A stretch of DNA of 41,549 nt from Pseudomonas gessardii (GTDB lineage Bacteria; Pseudomonadota; Gammaproteobacteria; Pseudomonadales; Pseudomonadaceae): positions 1 to 41,549 of the forward strand of contig NZ_MNPU01000052.1 in NCBI RefSeq assembly GCF_001983165.1, read 5' to 3'. Of the stretch, positions 35,661-41,549 are shown one piece after another (the stretch's first letter is position 1; each line of letters begins with the position of its first letter). The translations under genes and the position numbers were made by a program. A model generated the notes under the pieces. The model had not been told where the DNA came from and made no database searches. It saw only the letters and a list, made by a program, of their open reading frames with translations.

Positions 35661-37001
35661 ATGATGCTGCGCGTTTTGTACCTGCTGACACTTTGCAGCG
35701 TTTTCCCTCTTGTGGTTTCTGCAACGCCCCTGCCCTTCCCCGAACAGGGCCCGGCCTTGCGCATCCAGGGTTCCAACACCATTGGCGCGGCGCTGGGCCC
35801 GGCGCTGGTCAAGGGCTTGATGGAGCAACAGGGCCTGAAGGCCGTGCACAATGAGCCGGCCAGCCGCCCCAACGAACAGCGCCTCGTCGGCACCAGCCCC
35901 CAAGGCAAACGGGTCCTGATAGAAATTGCCGCCCACGGCTCCAGCACCGGCTTTGCCGCGCTGAAAAACGCCGAGGCCGACCTGGCCGCCGCGTCGCGCC
36001 CGATCAAGGACCGCGAACTGGTAGACCTCGAACCCCTGGGCGACCTGAAAAGCCCCGGCGCCGAACAGGTGATCGCCATCGATGGCCTGGCGATCATCCT
36101 GCACCCCTATAACCCGCTACAGGTGTTGAGCACCGAACAACTGGCGAAGATTTTCAGCGGCGAGATCAGCACCTGGGAAGCCTTGGGCGGCCGCGGCGGG
36201 CAGATCCGCTTGTATGCCCGTGATGATCAATCCGGCACCTACGACACCTTCAAGGAACTGGTGCTCAGCCGTCGCGGCAAAACCCTCGACAGCGCGGCCA
36301 AGCGCTTTGAGTCCAGCGAGCAATTGTCCGATGCGGTCAGCCACGACCCTCAGGGCATTGGTTTTATCGGCCTGCCCTATGTGCGCCAGGCCAAGGCCGT
36401 CGCGATCAGTGACGGGGACTCCCAGGCCATGTTGCCGCAGAGCAGCCTGATCGCCACCGAGGACTACCCGCTGTCGCGCCGCTTGTTTTTCTACCTGCCA
36501 CCCACTAACACCAACCCTTGGGCCGAAGTGCTGGTGGACTTTGCCCAAAGCGCCCAAGGCCAGGCCATCGTGGCCGCCAATGGGTTTATCGCCCAGCAGA
36601 TCAAGGCCATCACCGTGCAACCACGGGCGCCGATGCCCGCCGACTACCAGGCCATCGCCCGCGAGGCGCAACGCCTGAGCGTGAACTTTCGCTTTGAGGA
36701 AGGCAGCGCCAGCCTGGACAACAAGGCGCGCCAGGATCTGGCGCGGGTGGTGGCTTATATAAGCCGCCACGATAAACGGGACAAACGGGTCACCCTGGTG
36801 GGCTTTGGTGACGCCAAGAATGACCCGCAACGCGCCGACCTGCTGTCGAAGCTGCGGGCGATGGCGGTGCGCCGGGAATTGGTCAAGAGTGGCGTGGTGC
36901 TGCGCGATATCCGCGGTTTTGGCGCGCAGATGCCGGTGGCGGCGAACACCGTGGATGAGGGGCGGATCAAGAATCGCCGGGTGGAGGTCTGGGTTTACTG
37001 A
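35661..37001 (+). CDS. PstS-like periplasmic binding domain fused to OmpA-type domain
   Basis: 446 residues with a signal peptide (MLRVLYLLTLCSVFPLVVSA). Residues ~30-310 are a PstS-type phosphate-binding fold: LRIQGSNTIG, HGSSTGFAAL, IAIDGLAIILHPYNPL, LSTEQLAKIFSGEISTWEALGG and ARDDQSGTYDTFKEL are all family marks. Residues ~330-446 are an OmpA-C peptidoglycan-binding domain (SVNFRFEEGSASLDNKAR, LVGFGDA, NRRVEVWVY). Such fusions are known in Pseudomonas. Ligand and role are unproven; a cell-wall-tethered phosphate sensor or scavenger is one guess. No transporter genes adjoin it. Confidence 0.88.
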   Translation: MMLRVLYLLTLCSVFPLVVSATPLPFPEQGPALRIQGSNTIGAALGPALVKGLMEQQGLKAVHNEPASRPNEQRLVGTSPQGKRVLIEIAAHGSSTGFAALKNAEADLAAASRPIKDRELVDLEPLGDLKSPGAEQVIAIDGLAIILHPYNPLQVLSTEQLAKIFSGEISTWEALGGRGGQIRLYARDDQSGTYDTFKELVLSRRGKTLDSAAKRFESSEQLSDAVSHDPQGIGFIGLPYVRQAKAVAISDGDSQAMLPQSSLIATEDYPLSRRLFFYLPPTNTNPWAEVLVDFAQSAQGQAIVAANGFIAQQIKAITVQPRAPMPADYQAIAREAQRLSVNFRFEEGSASLDNKARQDLARVVAYISRHDKRDKRVTLVGFGDAKNDPQRADLLSKLRAMAVRRELVKSGVVLRDIRGFGAQMPVAANTVDEGRIKNRRVEVWVY

Positions 37002-37015
37002 AGCCTGCCACCGCT

Positions 37016-37071
37016 ATCGCGGGCAAGCCCGCTCCCACGGAGGTCAATGTGGGAGCGGGCTTGCCCGCGAT
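37016..37071. repeat. REP palindrome with perfect 23-bp arms
   Basis: The arm beginning ATCGCGGGCAAGCCCGCTCC (37016-37038) and its exact complement (37049-37071) surround a ten-base loop. It lies between the convergent PstS-OmpA and acyl-CoA dehydrogenase genes. The core (GCGGGCTTGCCCGC) is the second common P. fluorescens REP class. Confidence 0.85.
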
Positions 37072-37086
37072 GCAGGCGACGCGGTC

Positions 37087-38316
37087 CTACTGACCGCTGC
37101 GCATCATTTCCCGAGGCACATATTTGCCAATCTCGAACTTGCCAATCGCCGCGCGGTGCACTTCGTCCGGGCCGTCGGCCAGGCGCAGGGTGCGTTGCAT
37201 GGCGTACATATAGGCCAGCGGGAAGTCATTGGACACCCCGGCACCGCCATGGATCTGGATCGCCCGGTCAATCACCTTCAGGGCCACGTTCGGCGCCACC
37301 ACCTTGATCTGGGCAATTTCACTTTTCGCCACTTTGTTGCCGACCGTGTCCATCATATAGGCCGCCTTCAGGGTCAGCAGGCGCGCCATGTCGATTTCCA
37401 TCCGCGAGTCGGCGATCTTGTCGATATTGCCCCCCAGGCGCGCCAGTGGTTTGCCAAAGGCGGTACGGCTGACGGCACGCTTGCACATCAATTCCAGGGC
37501 CCGCTCGGCCATGCCGATGGAGCGCATGCAGTGGTGGATACGCCCCGGGCCAAGGCGACCCTGGGCAATTTCAAAGCCACGGCCTTCACCCAGCAGGACG
37601 TTTTCGTACGGCACACGCACGTTGTCAAACAGCACTTCGGCATGCCCATGGGGCGCGTCGTCGTAGCCGAACACCGGCAACGGCCGGACGATTTTCACCC
37701 CGGGCGCATCCACCGGCACCAGGATCATCGAGTGCTGCTGGTGGCGCGGCGCATCCGGGTTGCTCAGGCCCATAAAGATCAGGATCTTGCAGCGCGGGTC
37801 GCACGCGCCGGAGGTCCACCACTTCTTACCGTTGATCACCCACTCGTCACCCTGGCGCTCGGCGCGGGCGGCCATGTTGGTGGCGTCGGAAGACGCCACG
37901 TCCGGCTCGGTCATGGCGAACGCCGAGCGGATCTCGCCGCGCAGCAGCGGCTCCAGCCAGCGTTGTTTCTGTTCTTCGTTGGCGTAGCGCACCAGCACTT
38001 CCATATTGCCGGTGTCGGGTGCCGAGCAATTGAACGGCTCCGGCCCCAGCAGGGAGCGGCCCATGATTTCGGCAAGCGGCGCGTATTCCAGGTTGGTCAG
38101 GCCGGCCCCCAGCCCGGATTCCGGCAGGAACAGGTTCCACAGGCCTTCGGCCTTAGCGCGGGCCTTGAGCTCTTCCATAATGGCCGTGGGCTGCCAGCGG
38201 TCACCTTCGCTGACCTGGCGCTCAAACACCGGCTCGGCGGGGTAAACGTAAGCCTCCATAAACGCGGTGACGCGTTCACGCAGTTCCTGAACCTTGGGCG
38301 AATAGGCAAAATCCAT
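37087..38316 (-). CDS. Acyl-CoA dehydrogenase (ACAD10/11-like)
   Basis: FAD enzyme of 409 residues oxidising acyl-CoA at the alpha-beta bond. Family marks: FAMTEPDVASSDATNM (flavin loop), INGKKWWTSGACDP, VLFDNVRVPYENVLLGEGRGF, RTAFGKPLARLGG and AIQIHGGAGVSNDFPLAYMYAMQRTLRLADGPDEVH. The TSGACDP and GPDEVH segments are typical of the ACAD10/11 subgroup with longer or branched substrates. Not isovaleryl-CoA dehydrogenase. Divergent from a LysR gene across 151 bases, which suggests that regulator controls it. Confidence 0.9.
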   Translation of the reverse strand: MDFAYSPKVQELRERVTAFMEAYVYPAEPVFERQVSEGDRWQPTAIMEELKARAKAEGLWNLFLPESGLGAGLTNLEYAPLAEIMGRSLLGPEPFNCSAPDTGNMEVLVRYANEEQKQRWLEPLLRGEIRSAFAMTEPDVASSDATNMAARAERQGDEWVINGKKWWTSGACDPRCKILIFMGLSNPDAPRHQQHSMILVPVDAPGVKIVRPLPVFGYDDAPHGHAEVLFDNVRVPYENVLLGEGRGFEIAQGRLGPGRIHHCMRSIGMAERALELMCKRAVSRTAFGKPLARLGGNIDKIADSRMEIDMARLLTLKAAYMMDTVGNKVAKSEIAQIKVVAPNVALKVIDRAIQIHGGAGVSNDFPLAYMYAMQRTLRLADGPDEVHRAAIGKFEIGKYVPREMMRSGQ

Positions 38317-38419
38317 GAGCAGCTCCCTTCGTGGAGAGGTTGTTTAGGTCATGCAATCGATGCTAGAACAGCGTTGATAATTTACCTAGCCTATTCTCGG
38401 CGTGTATTAACATTCATCA

Positions 38420-38434
38420 CCGATATATGATCGG
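38420..38434. promoter_or_regulatory. Palindrome in the divergent ACAD/LysR promoter region
   Basis: CCGAT-atatg-ATCGG, 34 bases before the LysR start. Dyads of this size between a LysR gene and its divergent target are typical LysR-type binding sites (T-N11-A class). Confidence 0.45.
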
Positions 38435-38467
38435 CGCATGAAAACCTAACAAGAAGAGCGCAACGCA

Positions 38468-39397
38468 ATGAATCTGAGCAAGGTCGACCTCAATCTTTTC
38501 ATCGTCTTTGACGCGATCTACACCGAAGCCAACCTGACCCGCGCCGGGCAGATCGTCGGTATTACCCAGCCGGCCGTGTCAAACGCCCTGGCACGCCTGC
38601 GCGAGACCTTCAACGACCCGCTGTTCGTGCGCACCGCCCAGGGCATGGTGCCGACCCCCATGGCCCAGAACATCATTGGCCCGGTGCGCAACGCCTTGTC
38701 GCTGCTGCGGGTGTCGGTGCAGGAAAGCCGGATCTTCAACCCGTTGCAGGCGGCCAAGACCTACCGCATCAGCATGACCGACCTCACGGAGGCGGTGATC
38801 CTGCCGCCGCTGTTCCAGCGCCTGCGCCGCCTGGCGCCGACGGTGATCATCGAGAGTTTCCTGTCCAAACGGCGGGAAACCACCAAGGAACTGGCCGCCG
38901 GGCGCCTGGATTTTGCCGTGGACGCGCCGCTCAACACCGACCCGCAAGTGCGCCACGTCAAGCTGATGGAAGACCGCTACGTGTGTGCCATGCGCAAGGG
39001 CCACCCGCTGGCGGGCAAGGAAAAGCTCAGCCTGGATGACTACCTGGCGCTGACCCACATCCATATTTCCAGCCGGCGCAATGGCCTGGGCCACGTCGAC
39101 CTGGCCCTGGGCAAGATGGGGATCCAGCGCAAGATCGCCTTGCGCTCGCAGCATTACCTGATGGCCTCCCAGGTGTTGCAGCAGACCGATATGGTGATGA
39201 CGGTGCCCGAGCGCTTTGCCAGGCGTAACGAGCTGCATTCGTTCAACCTGCCGGTCAATGATGTGCCGTCGGTGGAAACCCACCTGTACTGGCATGAAAG
39301 CACCGACCAGGACCCGGCCAACCGCTGGATGCGCGAGCAGATGATCGAGTTGTGCCAACAGGTGACGGCGCGCGAGAAGAAGTTGGATAACCCATAG
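38468..39397 (+). CDS. LysR-family transcriptional regulator
   Basis: 309 residues. N-terminal winged HTH (LSKVDLNLFIVFDAIYTEANLTRAGQIVGITQPAVSNALARLRETFNDPLFVRTAQGMVPT) is of the NodD/PcaQ-like subgroup beginning with MNLSKVDLNL. The C-terminal effector domain (KTYRISMTDLTEAVILPPLFQRL) follows. AAGAAGAG before the ATG serves as ribosome site. Likely controls the divergent acyl-CoA dehydrogenase and itself. Inducer unknown. Confidence 0.9.
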   Translation: MNLSKVDLNLFIVFDAIYTEANLTRAGQIVGITQPAVSNALARLRETFNDPLFVRTAQGMVPTPMAQNIIGPVRNALSLLRVSVQESRIFNPLQAAKTYRISMTDLTEAVILPPLFQRLRRLAPTVIIESFLSKRRETTKELAAGRLDFAVDAPLNTDPQVRHVKLMEDRYVCAMRKGHPLAGKEKLSLDDYLALTHIHISSRRNGLGHVDLALGKMGIQRKIALRSQHYLMASQVLQQTDMVMTVPERFARRNELHSFNLPVNDVPSVETHLYWHESTDQDPANRWMREQMIELCQQVTAREKKLDNP

Positions 39398-39407
39398 GGG
39401 GGGATTT

Positions 39408-39427
39408 GCTTGACGTTTACGTCAAGC
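39408..39427. promoter_or_regulatory. Operator palindrome of the MerR-mvaB operon
   Basis: GCTTGACGT-TT-ACGTCAAGC is a perfect inverted repeat with nine-base arms, 11 bases after the LysR stop and 41 before the MerR start. The TTGACG inside can serve as a -35 hexamer, with TAGCGT at 39434-39439 as a weak -10. LiuR regulators of leucine degradation bind ACGT-cored palindromes of this style, so autoregulation is likely. Confidence 0.65.
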
Positions 39428-39467
39428 AGCCATTAGCGTAGCGCCAAGACCCTCCTTGAGCGCCATC

Positions 39468-39869
39468 ATGAGCACCACCTACAGCATCTCCGACCTGGCC
39501 CGCGAGTTGGACATCACCACCCGGGCCATTCGTTTCTATGAAGAGCAAGGCCTCTTGAGCCCCGAACGCCGGGGCCAGGAGCGTATCTATTCGCCCCGGG
39601 ACAAAGTCAGCCTGAAGCTGATCCTGCGTGGAAAGCGCATCGGCTTTTCCTTGGCCGAATGCCGCGAACTGATCGAACTCTACGACCCCAGCAGCGGCAA
39701 TCAGAAGCAACTGCACAGCATGCTGGCGAAGATCAGCGAACGCCGCGAGCAACTGGAACAGCAGTTGCTGGACATCGAACAGATGAAGCTGGAACTGGAC
39801 ACCGCCGAAGAACGTTGCACCCAGGCCCTGGAACAGACGATCCAGAGCCAGGTCGGCCAACCCCAATAA
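39468..39869 (+). CDS. liuR: MerR-family regulator, LiuR-like
   Basis: ATG 39468 (MSTTYSISDLARELDITTRAIRFYEEQGLLSPERRGQERIY) gives 133 residues; an in-frame TTG 39456 is less likely. N-terminal MerR HTH, then a coiled-coil dimerisation helix (ISERREQLEQQLLDIEQMKLEL). No metal-binding Cys pair at the C-terminus, in line with the branched-chain catabolism group. Followed 13 bases later by mvaB, so probably one transcript. The liuABCD genes are absent here, so the liuR name rests on similarity and context. Confidence 0.75.
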   Translation: MSTTYSISDLARELDITTRAIRFYEEQGLLSPERRGQERIYSPRDKVSLKLILRGKRIGFSLAECRELIELYDPSSGNQKQLHSMLAKISERREQLEQQLLDIEQMKLELDTAEERCTQALEQTIQSQVGQPQ

Positions 39870-39882
39870 AAAGGTAGCTCCC

Positions 39883-40782
39883 ATGTCTCTCCCCTCTTTT
39901 GTGCGCCTGATCGAAGTCGGCCCGCGCGACGGCCTGCAAAACGAAGCACAGCCCATCAGCGTGGCCGACAAGGTACAACTGGTGGACGCCCTCAGTGCGG
40001 CCGGCCTGGGTTATATCGAAGTCGGCAGCTTTGTCTCGCCCAAGTGGGTGCCGCAGATGGCCGGCTCCGCCGAGGTGTTCGCGCAGATCCAGCGCAAGCC
40101 GGGCGTGATCTATGGCGCCCTGGCGCCGAACCTGCGGGGCTTCGAGGACGCGCTGGCGGCCGGGGTCAAGGAGGTCGCGGTGTTTGCGGCGGCGTCCGAG
40201 GCGTTCTCCCAGCGCAATATCAATTGCTCCATCAGCGAGAGCCTGGAGCGCTTTGCCCCGATCATGGCGGCGGCGCAGCAGCAGGGCATCCGTGTGCGCG
40301 GCTATGTGTCGTGCGTGCTGGGCTGCCCTTATGAAGGCCAGGTCGCGCCAGCGCAAGTCGCAGCGGTGGCCCGCGAACTGTATGCCATGGGCTGTTATGA
40401 GGTGTCCCTGGGCGACACCATCGGCACCGGCACCGCAGGCGCTACGCGGCGCATGTTCGAGGTGGTGGGCAAGGACGTGCCCCGGGCCAAGCTTGCCGGG
40501 CACTTCCATGACACCTATGGCCAGGCCATCGCCAATATCTATGCCAGCCTGCTAGAAGGTATCGCAGTGTTCGACAGCTCTATCGCGGGCCTTGGCGGCT
40601 GCCCCTATGCCAAGGGCGCCAGCGGTAACGTGGCCACCGAGGATGTGCTGTACCTGCTCAATGGCCTGGGCATCGAGACCGGTATCGACTTGGATACGTT
40701 GCTGGTGGCGGGGCAACAGATCTGCACAGTCCTGGGCCGCCCCACCGGTTCACGCGTGGCCAAGGCCCGTAGTGCCAGTTGA
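39883..40782 (+). CDS. mvaB: Hydroxymethylglutaryl-CoA lyase
   Basis: Splits HMG-CoA into acetoacetate and acetyl-CoA, the last step of leucine degradation. 299 residues, TIM barrel. Signature motifs: EVGPRDGLQNE (active-site Arg-Asp), SLGDTIGTGT, GHFHDTYGQA (metal-binding His pair) and GLGGCPYAKGASGNVATED (signature Cys of the lyase). Second gene after the LiuR-like regulator. The CrcY-like RNA gene follows on the same strand. Confidence 0.95.
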   Translation: MSLPSFVRLIEVGPRDGLQNEAQPISVADKVQLVDALSAAGLGYIEVGSFVSPKWVPQMAGSAEVFAQIQRKPGVIYGALAPNLRGFEDALAAGVKEVAVFAAASEAFSQRNINCSISESLERFAPIMAAAQQQGIRVRGYVSCVLGCPYEGQVAPAQVAAVARELYAMGCYEVSLGDTIGTGTAGATRRMFEVVGKDVPRAKLAGHFHDTYGQAIANIYASLLEGIAVFDSSIAGLGGCPYAKGASGNVATEDVLYLLNGLGIETGIDLDTLLVAGQQICTVLGRPTGSRVAKARSAS

Positions 40783-40802
40783 GTACTGTGCCCGTGACGA
40801 TG

Positions 40803-40832
40803 TGTTACCTCGCGGCTACACATCGGGTAACA
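40803..40832 (+). promoter_or_regulatory. CbrB-type activator palindrome
   Basis: TGTTAC (40803-40808) and GTAACA (40827-40832) form a perfect dyad, extended by one base each side (GTGTTAC/GTAACAC), with an 18-bp spacer. It lies about 83 bp upstream of a sigma-54 promoter. CbrB sites at crcZ/crcY are described, from memory, as TGTTAC/GTAACA dyads, usually with shorter spacing. Confidence 0.65.
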
Positions 40833-40879
40833 CGGGAACATATTTTGTCGCATCTTCTGAAGTAAATTTCCCACTAAAA

Positions 40880-40892
40880 AATCAAGTTATTG
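40880..40892 (+). promoter_or_regulatory. IHF-binding site
   Basis: AATCAAGTTATTG matches the IHF consensus WATCAANNNNTTR at every position. It sits between the activator dyad and the sigma-54 promoter, where DNA bending is needed. Confidence 0.7.
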
Positions 40893-40914
40893 ATTTTAAA
40901 GGTATTTTAAAAGT

Positions 40915-40930
40915 TGGCACGGCTTCTGCT
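40915..40930 (+). promoter_or_regulatory. Sigma-54 promoter of the CrcY-like RNA
   Basis: TGGCACGGCTTCTGCT has GG (40916-40917) and GC (40928-40929) with the exact -24/-12 spacing and a TGGCACG -24 box identical to consensus. Transcription is predicted to begin near 40941. Confidence 0.88.
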
Positions 40931-40940
40931 ATCTCTATGG

Positions 40941-41313
40941 CATAACAAGAATAAAAAGCACCAAACCTAATAAAAATAAGACGTACCGACTCTGACATAA
41001 CAAAAACAACACGGCAGAGACGCAGCTAACAGATTTTTTTGGAGAAGATGTGCTTCGCAGGGTACGGCGCAAGCCGCCACTCGCAACCGGGCAGAGAACA
41101 ATAAAACTACCCCAAGGTAGCTACCCACTGGTTGGATCGCGTGCGAAGAAGCAGATCAGCGCTCAAAAAAATACGTTTGCTCTTGACCCCGGATGGGGGT
41201 CGCCAAAACAGCGGTAAAGGGCCACGGTTGCCAAAAACAACAATAGACCGCCCCTCAATAATAAAAAAAGAGCACGTAACAACAAATTAAAGGGGAGCTT
41301 CGGCTCCCCTTTG
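40941..41313 (+). ncRNA. crcY: CrcY-like Hfq/Crc-titrating small RNA
   Basis: About 370 nt between a sigma-54 promoter and an intrinsic terminator, with no credible reading frame. It contains at least six A-rich CA motifs of the AAnAAnAA type: 40944-40951, 40969-40980, 40999-41010, 41097-41104, 41233-41243, 41257-41270 and 41278-41285. These motifs bind Hfq with Crc and titrate it, relieving catabolite repression. CrcZ lies after cbrB; in P. putida CrcY lies next to mvaB (recalled), which matches this position. Hence CrcY rather than CrcZ. Confidence 0.85.
41289..41312 (+). terminator. Intrinsic terminator of the CrcY-like RNA
   Basis: AAAGGGGAGC-TTCG-GCTCCCCTTT: a perfect ten-base stem with a UUCG tetraloop, ending in a short T stretch. 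Confidence 0.88.
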
Positions 41314-41363
41314 TGCTGTCTGGATGAAAACAATGCCTACTGACACGCCACCGTTAATGTGGG

Positions 41364-41440
41364 AGCTGGCTTGCCTGCGATAGCGGTGTGTCAGCTACTC
41401 AATTGTTGACTGATAAACCGCAATCGCAGGCAAGCCAGCT
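41364..41440. repeat. REP palindrome
   Basis: AGCTGGCTTGCCTGCGAT (41364-41381) and its exact complement (41423-41440), with an inner GCGGT/ACCGC pair. Same core as the element at 12727. The remaining ~100 bases to the window end show no gene. Confidence 0.8.
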
Positions 41441-41549
41441 TGTATGGTTAGACTTGTAGGGGTGGTGGGACTAAAAGCCAGCATCTGACTCTAGCCAGTA
41501 CAGACCGTGGGAGACTTCGCCCCACCCCTTCACCAAAGCGCCGATAAGG

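Noticed and set aside
40592..40945. Open frame crossing the mvaB end into the CrcY promoter
   Set aside because: It overlaps mvaB out of frame and runs through the activator dyad, IHF site and sigma-54 promoter. No ribosome site or recognisable protein.

Overview
The window reads as chromosome of a fluorescent-group Pseudomonas. The core genes (cysS, glnS, ppiB, lpxH, tamAB, xthA, mvaB), the frequent GTGGGAGC-type REP palindromes, a DUF6124-type gene and a CrcY-like small RNA all fit that genus. The identification rests on recognising proteins and motifs by eye; no database search was run.

Layout. (1) 1-7100 is an accessory, AT-rich Rhs toxin/immunity island: the 3' end of an rhs gene with a C-terminal toxin, its likely immunity gene, then a downstream array of orphan immunity-like genes, toxin-tail remnants and decayed duplicates. 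The array is punctuated by two families of short repeats. (2) 7100-8100 holds a highly structured leader with an internal terminator-like hairpin, a DUF6124-type small gene, and a truncated dihydrofolate-reductase-like fragment. (3) 8100-12700 is housekeeping: cysS and glnS on the minus strand, ppiB and lpxH on the plus strand. (4) 12700-16140 is a minus-strand emrR-emrA-emrB type drug-efflux operon with palindromic operators in its promoter. (5) 16200-28320 is a signalling and surface-fibre block: hybrid kinase, REC-EAL response regulator, second hybrid kinase with an Hpt domain, RcsB-like regulator, then a three-gene chaperone-usher operon. The gene set resembles PvrS/PvrR/RcsC/RcsB next to cupD, or Roc/cup loci, of P. 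aeruginosa. An identical 17-bp motif precedes both the first kinase gene and the pilin gene. (6) 28400-34520 is a GNAT gene and tamA-tamB on the minus strand. (7) 34700-41549 holds xthA, a PstS-like/OmpA fusion, a divergent acyl-CoA dehydrogenase/LysR pair, a MerR regulator (LiuR-like) with mvaB (HMG-CoA lyase), and then a textbook sigma-54 promoter with a TGTTAC/GTAACA palindrome and IHF site. That promoter drives a roughly 370-nt RNA rich in AAnAAnAA motifs, which I call CrcY.

How the parts fit. The Rhs island is a contact-dependent weapon with an archive of immunity genes. The 16-28 kb block is a plausible self-contained switch between sessile and motile states: kinases phosphorylate an RcsB-like activator of the fimbrial operon, and an EAL regulator lowers c-di-GMP. 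The CrcY-like RNA would tie carbon/nitrogen state (CbrAB) to relief of Hfq/Crc catabolite repression. The strongest candidates for something undescribed are the repeat-punctuated immunity array, the SD-sequestering leader at 7177-7402 and the shared 17-bp motif.
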